From contig DATEVL010000102.1 of assembly GCA_035281845.1 (NCBI GenBank), forward strand, positions 1-13,756: a stretch of DNA of 13,756 nucleotides. The letters are read 5' to 3'. This document shows, piece by piece, positions 1-6,352 of this stretch. The notes under the pieces are model-generated. The model was not told the DNA's origin, ran no database searches, and saw only the letters and a list, made by a program, of their open reading frames with translations. This DNA comes from DATEVL01 sp035281845 (GTDB lineage: Bacteria > Chloroflexota > Anaerolineae > Anaerolineales > E44-bin32). Numbering within the stretch: position 1 is the first letter of the stretch; each line of letters opens with the position of its first letter. Both the position numbers and the translations under genes were made by a program.

Positions 1-167
1 ACACTGGCGGAGACCACCCCATACACCAGCAGCAGGCTGTTACGGACCCGGTTCACGCAGTTCGGGCAGCCCATGCCATCCACGGCCAGCAGGGCCGTCG
101 CCTTTTCCTGTCGTTCCTCGATGGACGGCGATTTGTGAATGACGTCGACGTGGCATTCCTTGTCCAT
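1..167 (-). CDS. HMA-domain metal-binding protein (3' end cut off by window edge)
   Basis: Fifty-five codons are visible. The protein begins MDKECHVDVI and carries GMGCPNC at residues 31-37, the canonical GMxCxxC loop of heavy-metal-associated (HMA) domains, followed by a helix (VNRVRNSLLLVYGV) typical of CopZ/CopA-type HMA folds. Cys34 and Cys37 would bind Cu(I) or a similar soft metal. The start is set by GGAGG at 176-180, eight bases before the ATG. The roughly 20 residues before the HMA core are unusual for a minimal CopZ. It lies 156 bp downstream of the Lgt-like gene on the same strand. It could be a free metallochaperone or the N-terminus of a larger protein; the window edge hides which. 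Confidence 0.85.
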   Translation of the reverse strand, partial: MDKECHVDVIHKSPSIEERQEKATALLAVDGMGCPNCVNRVRNSLLLVYGVVSAS

Positions 168-323
168 GATCTTTTCCTCCTAGGATCGTGGCCTCTCAAC
201 GACAGCCGACGGGCCGCGCCGGGACTCCTTAGCCACTGTAGCGGACGAGGCCCGAGGGGAGACCGCGCCGTTTCTCCTTGCGACCGATGCGCACTTTGGC
301 GCGCCGCCGCTCGCACCCATTGC
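168..323. other. Gap between Lgt-like gene and HMA gene
   Basis: No open frame with a convincing start was seen on either strand apart from shadows. On the minus strand it ends with the ribosome-binding site of the HMA gene (176-180). A short GGAGA/TCTCC inverted repeat lies near 259-280 but is too weak to call a terminator. The HMA gene may have its own promoter here; no clear -35/-10 pair was visible. Confidence 0.4.
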
Positions 324-1112
324 TCAGGCGGGCTGGGGGGGCGAGGTATGGAAGAAGGTCCGGGCGGCCAGCGGAATGGCGATGGCCAGCGCCGCCAGCG
401 CCACGATCTGTGACTGGGTCAGACCAAAGGCGATGATCTGATAGGAACTGGTGAAGGCCAACAGGAAGCGCTCCAGGCTGTACAGCCCTAGGAACACGAG
501 GAACAGCGCTCCGTCCGGCCAGCGTCGCCGACGCAATATCCATAGAAGCGCAAAGATGCCAAGGTTGACAACCAGCTCGTACACGGGCATGGGTGTATAG
601 AACACACCCAATTGGGGCACCAAGGCGCGCGGACTCGTGTAGGCGAAGCCGAAGGGCCCGCTGGTCGGCGGGCCCATGGCGTCCCCGGTGATGATACAGG
701 CCAGGCGGCCCACGCCCATCGCCAGGGCCAGCCCGGGCGCGGCGATATCCGCCAGCCGTCCGAGGCTCAGGCCGCGGCGGCGGGCGAAGATCACCAGAGC
801 CAGCATCCCTCCCGCCACTCCTCCCCAGATGGCCAACCCACCCTCCCAGAAGTACAAGGCACGGATCGGGCTGAGAGCGTATTCGTGCGGCCAGTGGTCC
901 AGAACGTGAAATAGGCGCGCCCCGATCACTCCGCCCAGGATGACCCAGGTCAGCGCATCTTGGAAGTCCTGCGAGCGCACGCCTCTGCGCCTGGCTTCAC
1001 CGGCGGCGATCCACGCCCCGAGACCGATCGACGCCGCCACGATGATGCCGTACCAACGCAGGGCGAAGTGGCCGAGGCTGAACAGAACCGGATCGATGCT
1101 GATGGTGATCAT
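324..1112 (-). CDS. lgt: Divergent prolipoprotein diacylglyceryl transferase-like membrane protein
   Basis: A 262-residue polytopic membrane protein of Lgt length and layout. It has the N-terminal block FDPVxFSxG-like DPVLFSLGHFALRWYG, a central GGLAIWGG (residues 91-98), GVGRLACIITGDAMG (133-147) and RFLLAF near residue 215. In E. coli Lgt the matching motifs are MSFHGG, GRLGNFINGELWG and FRIIVEFFRQ. Here the Arg of GR and the later Arg are kept, but the motif His is Trp96, the NFxNGE stretch is CIITGD and the EFFR block is lost. Family membership is fairly safe; diacylglyceryl transfer activity is not. The start at 1112 fits the family N-terminus and has GAGG nine bases upstream; an in-frame ATG at 1127 adds five residues. 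Several neighbours are lipoproteins, so a lipoprotein-related role is plausible. Confidence 0.75.
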   Translation of the reverse strand: MITISIDPVLFSLGHFALRWYGIIVAASIGLGAWIAAGEARRRGVRSQDFQDALTWVILGGVIGARLFHVLDHWPHEYALSPIRALYFWEGGLAIWGGVAGGMLALVIFARRRGLSLGRLADIAAPGLALAMGVGRLACIITGDAMGPPTSGPFGFAYTSPRALVPQLGVFYTPMPVYELVVNLGIFALLWILRRRRWPDGALFLVFLGLYSLERFLLAFTSSYQIIAFGLTQSQIVALAALAIAIPLAARTFFHTSPPQPA

Positions 1113-1140
1113 GGCGAATAGCCTCATTGCCTGTCGGATG

Positions 1141-1164
1141 GAGGCGCCCGGCGCTGGGCGCCTC
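1141..1164 (-). terminator. Strong hairpin between YHS gene and Lgt-like gene
   Basis: GAGGCGCCC (1141-1149) pairs perfectly with GGGCGCCTC (1156-1164) around a six-base loop. It lies 13 bp after the YHS stop on the minus strand. No T-run follows, so it may reduce read-through or protect the upstream mRNA rather than fully terminate. Confidence 0.45.
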
Positions 1165-1177
1165 GATCCGCATCGAG

Positions 1178-1348
1178 TTAGTGTTGATGGGCGGTTTCGT
1201 GATGCGGGCCGACGTACTTCTGCGGCTCCTTCTCGAAGCTCCTCTTGCAGCCCATCGAGCAGAAGGAATACGTCTTCCCTTCATAGTCCATTTTGGCTGC
1301 GGCCGAGTTGGCGTCGATCTCCATGCCGCACACCGGATCCTTGACCAT
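1178..1348 (-). CDS. Stand-alone YHS-domain metal-binding protein
   Basis: A 56-residue protein that is essentially one YHS domain. It opens MVKDPVCGMEID, continues with YEGKTYSFCSMGCKRSFEK and ends in a His-rich tail (HHETAHQH). Cys7, Cys30 and Cys34 plus the tail histidines are candidate metal ligands; YHS/TRASH-like domains are linked to copper and other heavy metals. The start has a near-perfect AGGAGG (about 1357-1362) and lies five bases after the ATPase stop, so the two genes are probably co-transcribed. It closely resembles the YHS domain at the N-terminus of the P-type ATPase in this window (KDPVCGME, YxGxTxxFCS), but the ATPase copy lacks the third Cys. Likely a small cytoplasmic metal chaperone or sensor. 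Confidence 0.85.
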   Translation of the reverse strand: MVKDPVCGMEIDANSAAAKMDYEGKTYSFCSMGCKRSFEKEPQKYVGPHHETAHQH

Positions 1349-1353
1349 CGCTG

Positions 1354-2586
1354 TCACCTCCTTTCTCGCACCGTTGTAGCCAGGGGAGACGATCGTCGCA
1401 CCGACGGGGCGTCCAAAGCCTCAGGAGATCCTTCGGCCGCTGCCCGCGTCAACCCGGCCGGGGCGCGGTCGCCTTGAAGTCCGGCCGGGATGCTTGTGCT
1501 CGGATGGCTTCCATCCGTCGGGCAAGCCTCGGCGGGATCCGGCGCATTCCATCCCAATGGAAGATCCCAATGGCGAGATTCCGGCCGGACTTCTAAGATC
1601 GCGGCGATACCTTCCTGCGCCTGCCCTGGAACCGAAGGCTGGCCCTCCAGCCGAGGCAGGATCGCCAGGACGACCGCTAGTTGCAGTGCCAGCTGGAAAT
1701 TCTCGTCGAGCGACGGGGAGAACAAGCCGGCCCCCGCCCAGCTCCAGGCATTGGCCAGGTACAGCAGTGCCTCGCTCGCGGCGCGGTTGGCATCGGGCAC
1801 GCCGTGGGCGGCCATCGCCCGCGTCACAGCCAGAAGAGGCCTCAGCCTCTCGTGCGTCCAGCAAGGGAGGCCGCGTAACCGGCGCAAGGCGCCTTCCGGG
1901 GAACGTACGCACGCCTGAAGGAATCCCACACCTTCATTAGGCGGCCACTCCGGTTGGGCGAATCGGGCGGACCCTGCCCCGTCGTCACTCCAGGGGATGA
2001 CCGAGGTGGTTCTCAGAAGCCCCGAATCCCACGGACGCGGCGCGGCTCTATCCGCCGTGGCGATGAGAAGCACCGGCGGACCGGCCGCCGGGCCTCGCTG
2101 CAGGCCATCGGCCCCAGGGATGATGGGGCGGCAATAGAGTCGAGAGGCCAGCGCCATCAGGTAACCCCATTCGGCCGGACTGATGCGCGACAGCAATGCG
2201 ACAGAAATGCTCCCGGCCGCCGGATCGCGAGCCGCCTCCTCCATGAGCGCCATGATTTTGTCGTGGTTGAATCGCTGCTGGGCCTCGGTAAACAGAGCCA
2301 CAGCTTCGCACCGACTCGCCCACCAAGCGTGTCCAACCATCTCCTGATAGGAGGCGGGGCCCGAGCCCGCCAACCAAGAGCCGACAGCGCGAGCGGCGGC
2401 TAGTTTGCCCGAACCCGCGGAACCGCACAGGATCGCCACGGACTTGGCCTTGAGGGCCACATACAACTCGATTAGCCCCAGGGAGTCTTGCCCTGCCGTG
2501 CCCAAAGGTGCGCCAGCTTGAGCCTGGCCATCCATAACATCTGGCGCGGCGAGCGGCGACAGTGCAGCGCGAGGTGATGGCAACAT
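1354..2586 (-). CDS. AAA/McrB-like ATPase with degenerate Walker B
   Basis: A 410-residue soluble protein. Residues 55-61 are GSAGSGK, a Walker A P-loop following strand SVAILC. The next blocks (HAWWASRCEAVALFTEA near 86-102, MALMEEAARD near 112-121) resemble the McrB-type AAA branch. Strand VALLSRIS (129-136) sits where Walker B belongs but is not followed by the usual acidic pair, and VLLIATADRA (172-181) matches the sensor-1 region (GTMNTAD in McrB). The C-terminal half has no domain I recognise. The start at 2586 is preferred over 2637 because GAGG lies nine bases upstream and the ATG falls nine bases after the previous stop. It sits between a two-TM miniprotein and the YHS protein. Partner and substrate are unknown; assignment to AAA rests on motifs only. 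Confidence 0.65.
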   Translation of the reverse strand: MLPSPRAALSPLAAPDVMDGQAQAGAPLGTAGQDSLGLIELYVALKAKSVAILCGSAGSGKLAAARAVGSWLAGSGPASYQEMVGHAWWASRCEAVALFTEAQQRFNHDKIMALMEEAARDPAAGSISVALLSRISPAEWGYLMALASRLYCRPIIPGADGLQRGPAAGPPVLLIATADRAAPRPWDSGLLRTTSVIPWSDDGAGSARFAQPEWPPNEGVGFLQACVRSPEGALRRLRGLPCWTHERLRPLLAVTRAMAAHGVPDANRAASEALLYLANAWSWAGAGLFSPSLDENFQLALQLAVVLAILPRLEGQPSVPGQAQEGIAAILEVRPESRHWDLPLGWNAPDPAEACPTDGSHPSTSIPAGLQGDRAPAGLTRAAAEGSPEALDAPSVRRSSPLATTVRERR

Positions 2587-2597
2587 TCGGACGGTCC

Positions 2598-2795
2598 TCA
2601 GCGAGATGGAGCCGCCGAGCGCAGGACGACACAGCACAGGGTCAGAGACACAATCAGGGTCACGATGACCGCACCGGCGGCGATCGGCGCCCCGAACCGA
2701 GGCACGACAAGCAGCGCCAAGAGCGGCAACGTGCAGACCCAGACGGCTAGGCCTGTCAACAAGCCGTCCGAGGAGATCCCTGTTCGTCCGGACAA
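2598..2795 (-). CDS. Small two-helix membrane protein
   Basis: A 65-residue protein with two hydrophobic segments, about residues 12-33 (LLTGLAVWVCTLPLLALLVV) and 36-58 (APIAAGAVIVTLIVSLTLCC), separated by a short PRFG turn, so a helical hairpin. It starts at a TTG with AGGAGG six bases upstream, which is much better support than any ATG in the frame. The stop is nine bases before the ATPase start and the ATPase's GAGG site overlaps it, so the two are very likely translated from one mRNA. No family recognised. By position it could be a membrane anchor for the ATPase (inference). Confidence 0.6.
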   Translation of the reverse strand: MSGRTGISSDGLLTGLAVWVCTLPLLALLVVPRFGAPIAAGAVIVTLIVSLTLCCVVLRSAAPSR

Positions 2796-2865
2796 TGTAT
2801 GCCTCCTCAGAACCCCAACGCGGCGAGGCGCCTGCGAGGAAACTCCGGGCTACGGCCTTGGGCGA

Positions 2866-3207
2866 TCATTCCTCCGCCCCCCAACTCAAGGCGAGCATCT
2901 GCAGGGTAATCTCGACCTGGACTTGAAGCCGTGGCAAGGCCCGGGATCCCACCCCCGGAAGGACTCGGAAGTTGGTGGATTGACTGTCGGCTTGGGCGGT
3001 GACGACCACCGGACCTTCCTCTTCACTGTAGGCCAGCAGCACCACATACTGGCAGGCGCAGGGATCAGCGTCCGAGACTCCCTGGCCCTCAAGCGCCTGC
3101 CTCAGATCGAAACTCTGCACCACCCGCAGTCCGCGGCGGTGAAGAGCCGACGTTACGGCGAGAATGGCCGCCTGGCTCGATCCGGCAAAGCGCGTCCAAG
3201 GGCCCAC
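2866..3207 (-). CDS. Conserved-looking small protein with CxC motif, function unknown
   Basis: A 113-residue soluble protein. The N-terminal half reads as a helix then strand (AALHRRGLRVVQSFDL-like, residues about 21-35), followed by CAC at 50-52 and a hydrophobic strand QYVVLLAY (53-60). The pattern 'GLxVVxSFDLxxA...CxCQYVVLL' is one I recall from uncharacterised proteins of Chloroflexota genomes, distantly like a DUF302 fold; this is memory, not a search. The two cysteines could bind metal, fitting the locus. The start is GTG at 3207 with AGAGG six bases upstream; no in-frame ATG gives the conserved N-terminal helix. It is the first gene after the repeat-bearing gap and leads the minus-strand set toward the ATPase. 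Confidence 0.6.
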   Translation of the reverse strand: MGPWTRFAGSSQAAILAVTSALHRRGLRVVQSFDLRQALEGQGVSDADPCACQYVVLLAYSEEEGPVVVTAQADSQSTNFRVLPGVGSRALPRLQVQVEITLQMLALSWGAEE

Positions 3208-3516
3208 GCTCGACCTCTTCTCGACTAGAGTAAGACGCCGGCGAGGGTGCCGCCAAGCGCCGGGTGGCGCGGAGGCCGGCGAGCCATCCCGCGCGCACTT
3301 TCAGGGACGTCATCCCAGGTATTCCCACCCGATCGGGCCGGCGCCTGGCGGGCGGTGCCAGGGGGTGCAAGTGTCGCACGGCCGGGACGGCCTCCCTCGG
3401 AATCACAGTTTGAGAGGGCGAGGCCCTGTCCGCCTCTGTCATTCCGAGCCCTGCTACTGCGGGGCGAGGAATCCCCGAGCCGCGGTGAACGCACATTGCT
3501 TGCGAGTCGCCTGTCG
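3208..3516. other. Intergenic gap holding a palindromic repeat
   Basis: A 309-bp gap between the Ig-like protein gene and the CxC protein gene, both on the minus strand. Frames crossing it on either strand lack family resemblance and are shadows. Its main content is the nested palindromic element at 3309-3476. The promoter of the downstream minus-strand set probably lies here, but no convincing -35/-10 pair was seen. Confidence 0.5.
3309..3476. repeat. Dispersed palindromic repeat of the ATTCCGAG/GAGGAAT type
   Basis: The stretch contains GTCATCCC (3309-3316), CTCGGAATCACAG (3396-3408), CTGTCATTCCGAG (3436-3448) and GAGGAATCCCC (3466-3476). The second and third are inverted copies matching at 12 of 13 positions, and between them AGGGC/GCCCT (3415-3419/3423-3427) forms a nested hairpin. 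ATTCC (3441-3445) pairs again with GGAAT (3468-3472). Sequences like 'GTCATTCCGAGC...GCGAGGAATC' are recurrent intergenic repeats in several bacterial phyla (recalled). Only one element is in this window, so its dispersed nature is inferred. Confidence 0.5.
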
Positions 3517-4035
3517 CTAGCGGCGGCGAATGAGCCAGACACCGAGAACCGCGCTGGCTGCCGCCAAGGCGGCAACTCCTGCCACCTGGCCGGCCGGTTT
3601 GGACCGGTCGAGCACGTGGGGCTCGCGACTGGCCTCCTGCACCATCGCCGGGCCTGGATCGGCCTCGATCGCGGCGGCGGTCACCGTCAGATCGGCCACG
3701 GCCGACTCGCCCTCCTCGGTCGAGGCCCGCAATCTGTAGGAACCTGGCGCGAGGTCGCCCGGAAGCGTCAGGGTCACGACGAAGCCGCCCTCCTCACCTT
3801 CGCCCTCGGCGGTTGCCCGCCCGAGGGAAACCGATGTCGCCGCTCCCTCCAGGACCAGATCGAAGACCTCGCCCGGCTCCATCTCGGTGCCGGTGATCGT
3901 GATCGAGCCGCCGGCAGACGCAATGGCGGGGTCGACGCGAATGATCGGCTCGCCGTGGGCAAGCGCAACCCCCACCGGGTACAGGGCCAGGACCGACGCG
4001 GCGACGACGCTCGTCAACAGGGTCCGATGTCTCAT
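3517..4035 (-). CDS. Exported Ig-like protein with C-terminal membrane anchor
   Basis: A 172-residue protein. Residues 1-26 form a signal peptide ending ALA, with predicted cleavage giving a mature protein starting HGEPIIRVDP. Residues 29-120 look like one IPT/TIG- or CopC-like beta-sandwich (ASAGGSITITGTEMEPGEV; LPGDLAPGSYRLRA). Residues 149-169 are a hydrophobic helix followed by RRR, so the C-terminus is anchored in the membrane. There are no cysteines. The ATG overlaps the cytochrome b stop as ATGA and has AGGAG nine bases upstream, so it is translationally coupled to cytochrome b. A mature N-terminal His recalls CopC and other Cu(II) sites, but only one further His (140) exists. Role unknown; a surface metal-binding or complex-stabilising subunit is plausible. 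Confidence 0.7.
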   Translation of the reverse strand: MRHRTLLTSVVAASVLALYPVGVALAHGEPIIRVDPAIASAGGSITITGTEMEPGEVFDLVLEGAATSVSLGRATAEGEGEEGGFVVTLTLPGDLAPGSYRLRASTEEGESAVADLTVTAAAIEADPGPAMVQEASREPHVLDRSKPAGQVAGVAALAAASAVLGVWLIRRR

Positions 4036-5129
4036 CGGGCAATACTCCTAACCAGATGGGCTTCCACTGGGCGAATGGCAGCGACCACGCCGCTCAGCAC
4101 AATCGCCAAGAGAACGAACCCCGCGATGAGCAGCAACGCCTTACGTCGAGTGGGGCTCATATAGGGGCTGCGATCGACGATGGGAACCAGTGCCAGCAGC
4201 AGACCAAGCACCGCCGGTACCACTGGAAGAGCGGCCGAGCCCCACATCTCCTCAGCCGGGAACAGCCACAAGAACATCCACCACGGTTTCGTCACCTCGG
4301 CTCCGGCAACCCCCGGCTTGCCCAGCGGCGCCGGCCAGAGCAGGGTCAGAAACAGGGCCAGGGCGAGTAGAACGAAGCCGTACCCGGCCAGACGGCCGAC
4401 ATGTCTCGAGAATCGCGAGCTGCCTTCGCCGGCGGTCGACCTGGAGATGGAATCGGCCGTCGGCTTCGGGGAAATCCCGTGCTGTTTGACCAGGAAGGCA
4501 TGGGCGAAGAACAGCAGGGCGAAAAGCATCGGCAGGATCGTCACGTGCCCATTGAACAACCGCGTCAGCAGAGGAACAGTCCGGCTGAACTCAGCCGAAA
4601 ACCATCCGCCGAGGGCTCCGATGACCTCCGCCGCTTCGCTGTTGTGCTGCAGCGCCTCAAGCCCCTCCTGGTCGAACTTGAGGACCGAGCCGGTGAAGAC
4701 CAGCCCGAGGGTGGTGGCCAACAGTCCCAGGCCGATGTACCAGTTCACCTCGCGCGGTCGTTTATAGGCGCCGCGGTAGAGCACCCGGAGCATGTGCAGG
4801 AGAACCGTCACCGTGACGATCTGCGCCGTCCAGAAGTGGACGGAGCGCACGAGATCGCCCACAGGCACTGTAGTGACGAGGGCGACGACGCTGGTGTGGG
4901 CATCCGCCGGATGGGGATGGTAGAACTGCGCCAGGTAGATCCCCGTGACAAACAGGATCACGAATCCCGCGAGCGTGATCCCGCCCAGCAAGTAACCGAT
5001 GCTGTTGGCGTACTCCGGGACGGGGTAGGCCAGGCCATCGAGGCCGAGCCTTTCTCGCAGGACGGCGGCGATCGAGTTTCGTTTCGAGGTCAGAGACTCG
5101 GTTGACACGTCGGCTCCCGGGGACGTCAT
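4032..5129 (-). CDS. Two-domain cytochrome b (bc/b6f superfamily)
   Basis: A 365-residue integral membrane diheme cytochrome b with fused b6-like and subunit IV-like halves. His98 and His112 (14 apart) and His195 and His210 (15 apart) are the expected heme bL/bH ligand pairs; the 15-residue spacing in the second pair is b6f-like. AYKRPREVNW after the first pair is the family signature. Oddities: the usual FTGYLLPWDQ is FTGSVLKFDQ, and the quinol-site PEWY motif is KPWW (281-284), so the Glu is missing. No Rieske, cytochrome c1 or cytochrome f gene is in the window. The start has GGGGAG seven bases before ATG. It lies 63 bp after the lipoprotein gene and overlaps the next gene by four bases. 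Likely quinone-linked electron transfer in the membrane, but the partner is unknown. Confidence 0.9.
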   Translation of the reverse strand: MTSPGADVSTESLTSKRNSIAAVLRERLGLDGLAYPVPEYANSIGYLLGGITLAGFVILFVTGIYLAQFYHPHPADAHTSVVALVTTVPVGDLVRSVHFWTAQIVTVTVLLHMLRVLYRGAYKRPREVNWYIGLGLLATTLGLVFTGSVLKFDQEGLEALQHNSEAAEVIGALGGWFSAEFSRTVPLLTRLFNGHVTILPMLFALLFFAHAFLVKQHGISPKPTADSISRSTAGEGSSRFSRHVGRLAGYGFVLLALALFLTLLWPAPLGKPGVAGAEVTKPWWMFLWLFPAEEMWGSAALPVVPAVLGLLLALVPIVDRSPYMSPTRRKALLLIAGFVLLAIVLSGVVAAIRPVEAHLVRSIAR

Positions 5130-5192
5130 AAGCCAACTCCCCTCCCGCCTGCGGCCGGCCGTGGCGCATTCGTCGCGTTCGCGTGAGCTGCC

Positions 5193-5687
5193 TCAGGCCC
5201 CGACATCCCACACGAACACTCTCTCCGGGACGTCGGTGTCTCGGATGGTCAGGGTTAGCACAGCGGCTCCGTCCAGGAGAGCCTCTCCATCGGCCGCGGT
5301 CGCCGGAAACGACAAGGTGCCAGTGTAGTGGTGTCCGTTGCCGATCGGCCAGGCGGTTGCCTGCACCTCCTGGCCGGAGTCGGTCCGCAGCACCGCCAGC
5401 GACGCCAGATCCCATCCGATATCGAGGGAATGCGTGTCCATAACGACTTCGAAGTCGAGAGTCGCCCCCGGCGAATCCAGATTGAGCGGCGTGACGACGA
5501 AGACCACCGCACCTTGGTCATCGGTGCGCGTTTGCCCTTCGGTTTCTTCGACAGGAGCTGCCGCGGTGGCGGAGGGAACGGTGGTGCGCGTCGCCGTCCC
5601 CGGCAGGACCAGATCATCCGAATCAGTCCCGGCACAACCTGCCAGGAAGACCGGAATCAATACGAGAAACAGAGCCGTCGTCTTCAC
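5193..5687 (-). CDS. Lipoprotein of unknown function with DTHS motif
   Basis: A 164-residue lipoprotein. The N-terminus MKTTALFLVLIPVFLAGC is a signal peptide with lipobox LAGC and acylated Cys18. A Thr/Ala/Pro-rich linker (about 20-45) leads to a beta-rich domain with VVFVVTPLNL, FEVVMDTHSLDIGWDL and GHHYTGTLSFP, ending in ERVFVWDVGA. I recall the pattern 'TPLNL...DFEVxxDTHSxD...HHxxGTLSFP' from uncharacterised lipoproteins; DTHS and GHH could bind a cation. The GTG start at 5685-5687 overlaps the upstream TGA as GTGA and has GGAGG seven bases before it, so the long frame extending to 6251 is not the true start. It is coupled to the CCAHH membrane protein and followed by cytochrome b; a periplasm-side subunit or metal-binding protein is likely. 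Confidence 0.75.
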   Translation of the reverse strand: MKTTALFLVLIPVFLAGCAGTDSDDLVLPGTATRTTVPSATAAAPVEETEGQTRTDDQGAVVFVVTPLNLDSPGATLDFEVVMDTHSLDIGWDLASLAVLRTDSGQEVQATAWPIGNGHHYTGTLSFPATAADGEALLDGAAVLTLTIRDTDVPERVFVWDVGA

Positions 5688-6175
5688 GCGGCAGCCTCCG
5701 TCGGTGCCAGATGCGGCGCGGCATGACGCTGCACCAGCCGCAGGGCCCGCAGCATGATGGCGATGCCAAGGAGATTGGTCAGAAGGCCGACGGCCAGGAA
5801 GGGCACTTTCCACTGCGCCAGGAATGCCGCCGCAGCGCTCAAGCCGAGGATCGGCAGGACATCGGCCACATGGTGCGCGCAGCAGGCGACCATCGCCGCC
5901 GTCGACATCCCCCCGCCGGCGGCGGTCGTGGCGCCGGCGGCAGCGACCGCGCCCGGGTTTCCGAGCTTCAGTCGTGTGAACAGGCCAGCCTGCACTCCGA
6001 ACCCGATGAGGATGGGCACGACGAACAGGCGGTCTTCCCAGAAGAGATCCAGGGCATGTTGCGGCGACTCCGCCAGTGACACCAAGCCGAGATAGACTCC
6101 GGTCAGGAAAAGAGCGCCGAGCAAACCGGCCGCGATCGGGACGAGCACGTAGCGGGTTGAAAGCGTGCGAACCAT
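5684..6175 (-). CDS. CCAHH-motif polytopic membrane protein
   Basis: A 163-residue protein with about four to five membrane segments: 9-33, 50-68, 76-99, 105-120 and 124-146. Between TM3 and TM4 lies GGGMSTAAMVACCAHHVADVLP (split as GGGMS at 87-91, CCAHH at 98-102). A vicinal Cys pair next to a His pair at a membrane helix is like the Cys pairs of mercuric transporters (MerT) and suggests soft-metal binding or transport, but overall similarity to MerT is not evident. The ATG at 6175 has GGAGG four bases upstream, which is short but acceptable. It heads the minus-strand set and is transcribed divergently from the copper ATPase. Probably an inner-membrane metal transporter or metal-binding subunit (inference). 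Confidence 0.7.
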   Translation of the reverse strand: MVRTLSTRYVLVPIAAGLLGALFLTGVYLGLVSLAESPQHALDLFWEDRLFVVPILIGFGVQAGLFTRLKLGNPGAVAAAGATTAAGGGMSTAAMVACCAHHVADVLPILGLSAAAAFLAQWKVPFLAVGLLTNLLGIAIMLRALRLVQRHAAPHLAPTEAAA

Positions 6176-6352
6176 CCGACCTCCGTCGCCACCGGACCCA
6201 GCCTAACCTGCGATCCGGAACGACTTCAGCGCTCTTTGGCCCTGCTCCCATCCGCCATTCGGCTCGCCGTCGAGGCCGGTAAAGGGCGCTTCCTTCCGGC
6301 GGGTGGCGCGGTTAGCGTAAGTGAGCGCCGATGTAGCGCAAGGAGCAGTGTT
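6176..6352. promoter_or_regulatory. Divergent promoter region, CCAHH gene / copper ATPase
   Basis: The 177 bp between the two divergent start codons must hold both promoters. Three heptamers GTTAGCG (6311-6317), GTGAGCG (6321-6327) and TGTAGCG (6332-6338) recur every 10-11 bp, on one helix face, just before the ATPase ribosome-binding site (AGGAG, 6341-6345). They could be an operator for a metal-responsive regulator. No clean sigma-70 hexamer pair or CsoR-type palindrome was seen, and no regulator gene is in the window. Confidence 0.35.

Noticed and set aside
3247..4164. Plus-strand 305-residue open frame
   Set aside because: It lies opposite the Ig-like protein and the end of cytochrome b; composition is Arg/Gly-rich and it resembles nothing. 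A high-GC shadow frame.
5130..5192. Missing Rieske gene hidden before cytochrome b
   Set aside because: The gap is only 63 bp and the upstream genes lack the CxH...CxxH iron-sulfur motif.
5688..6251. Upstream extension of the lipoprotein frame (352-residue version)
   Set aside because: It runs antiparallel in frame over the CCAHH membrane protein gene and is Arg-rich without family features; the GTG at 5687 has a good ribosome-binding site and opens a clear lipoprotein signal.
6236..6352. Longer start for the copper ATPase
   Set aside because: The extra 39 residues show no domain or signal, while GTG 6353 has AGGAG at good spacing and begins the YHS domain at its usual place.
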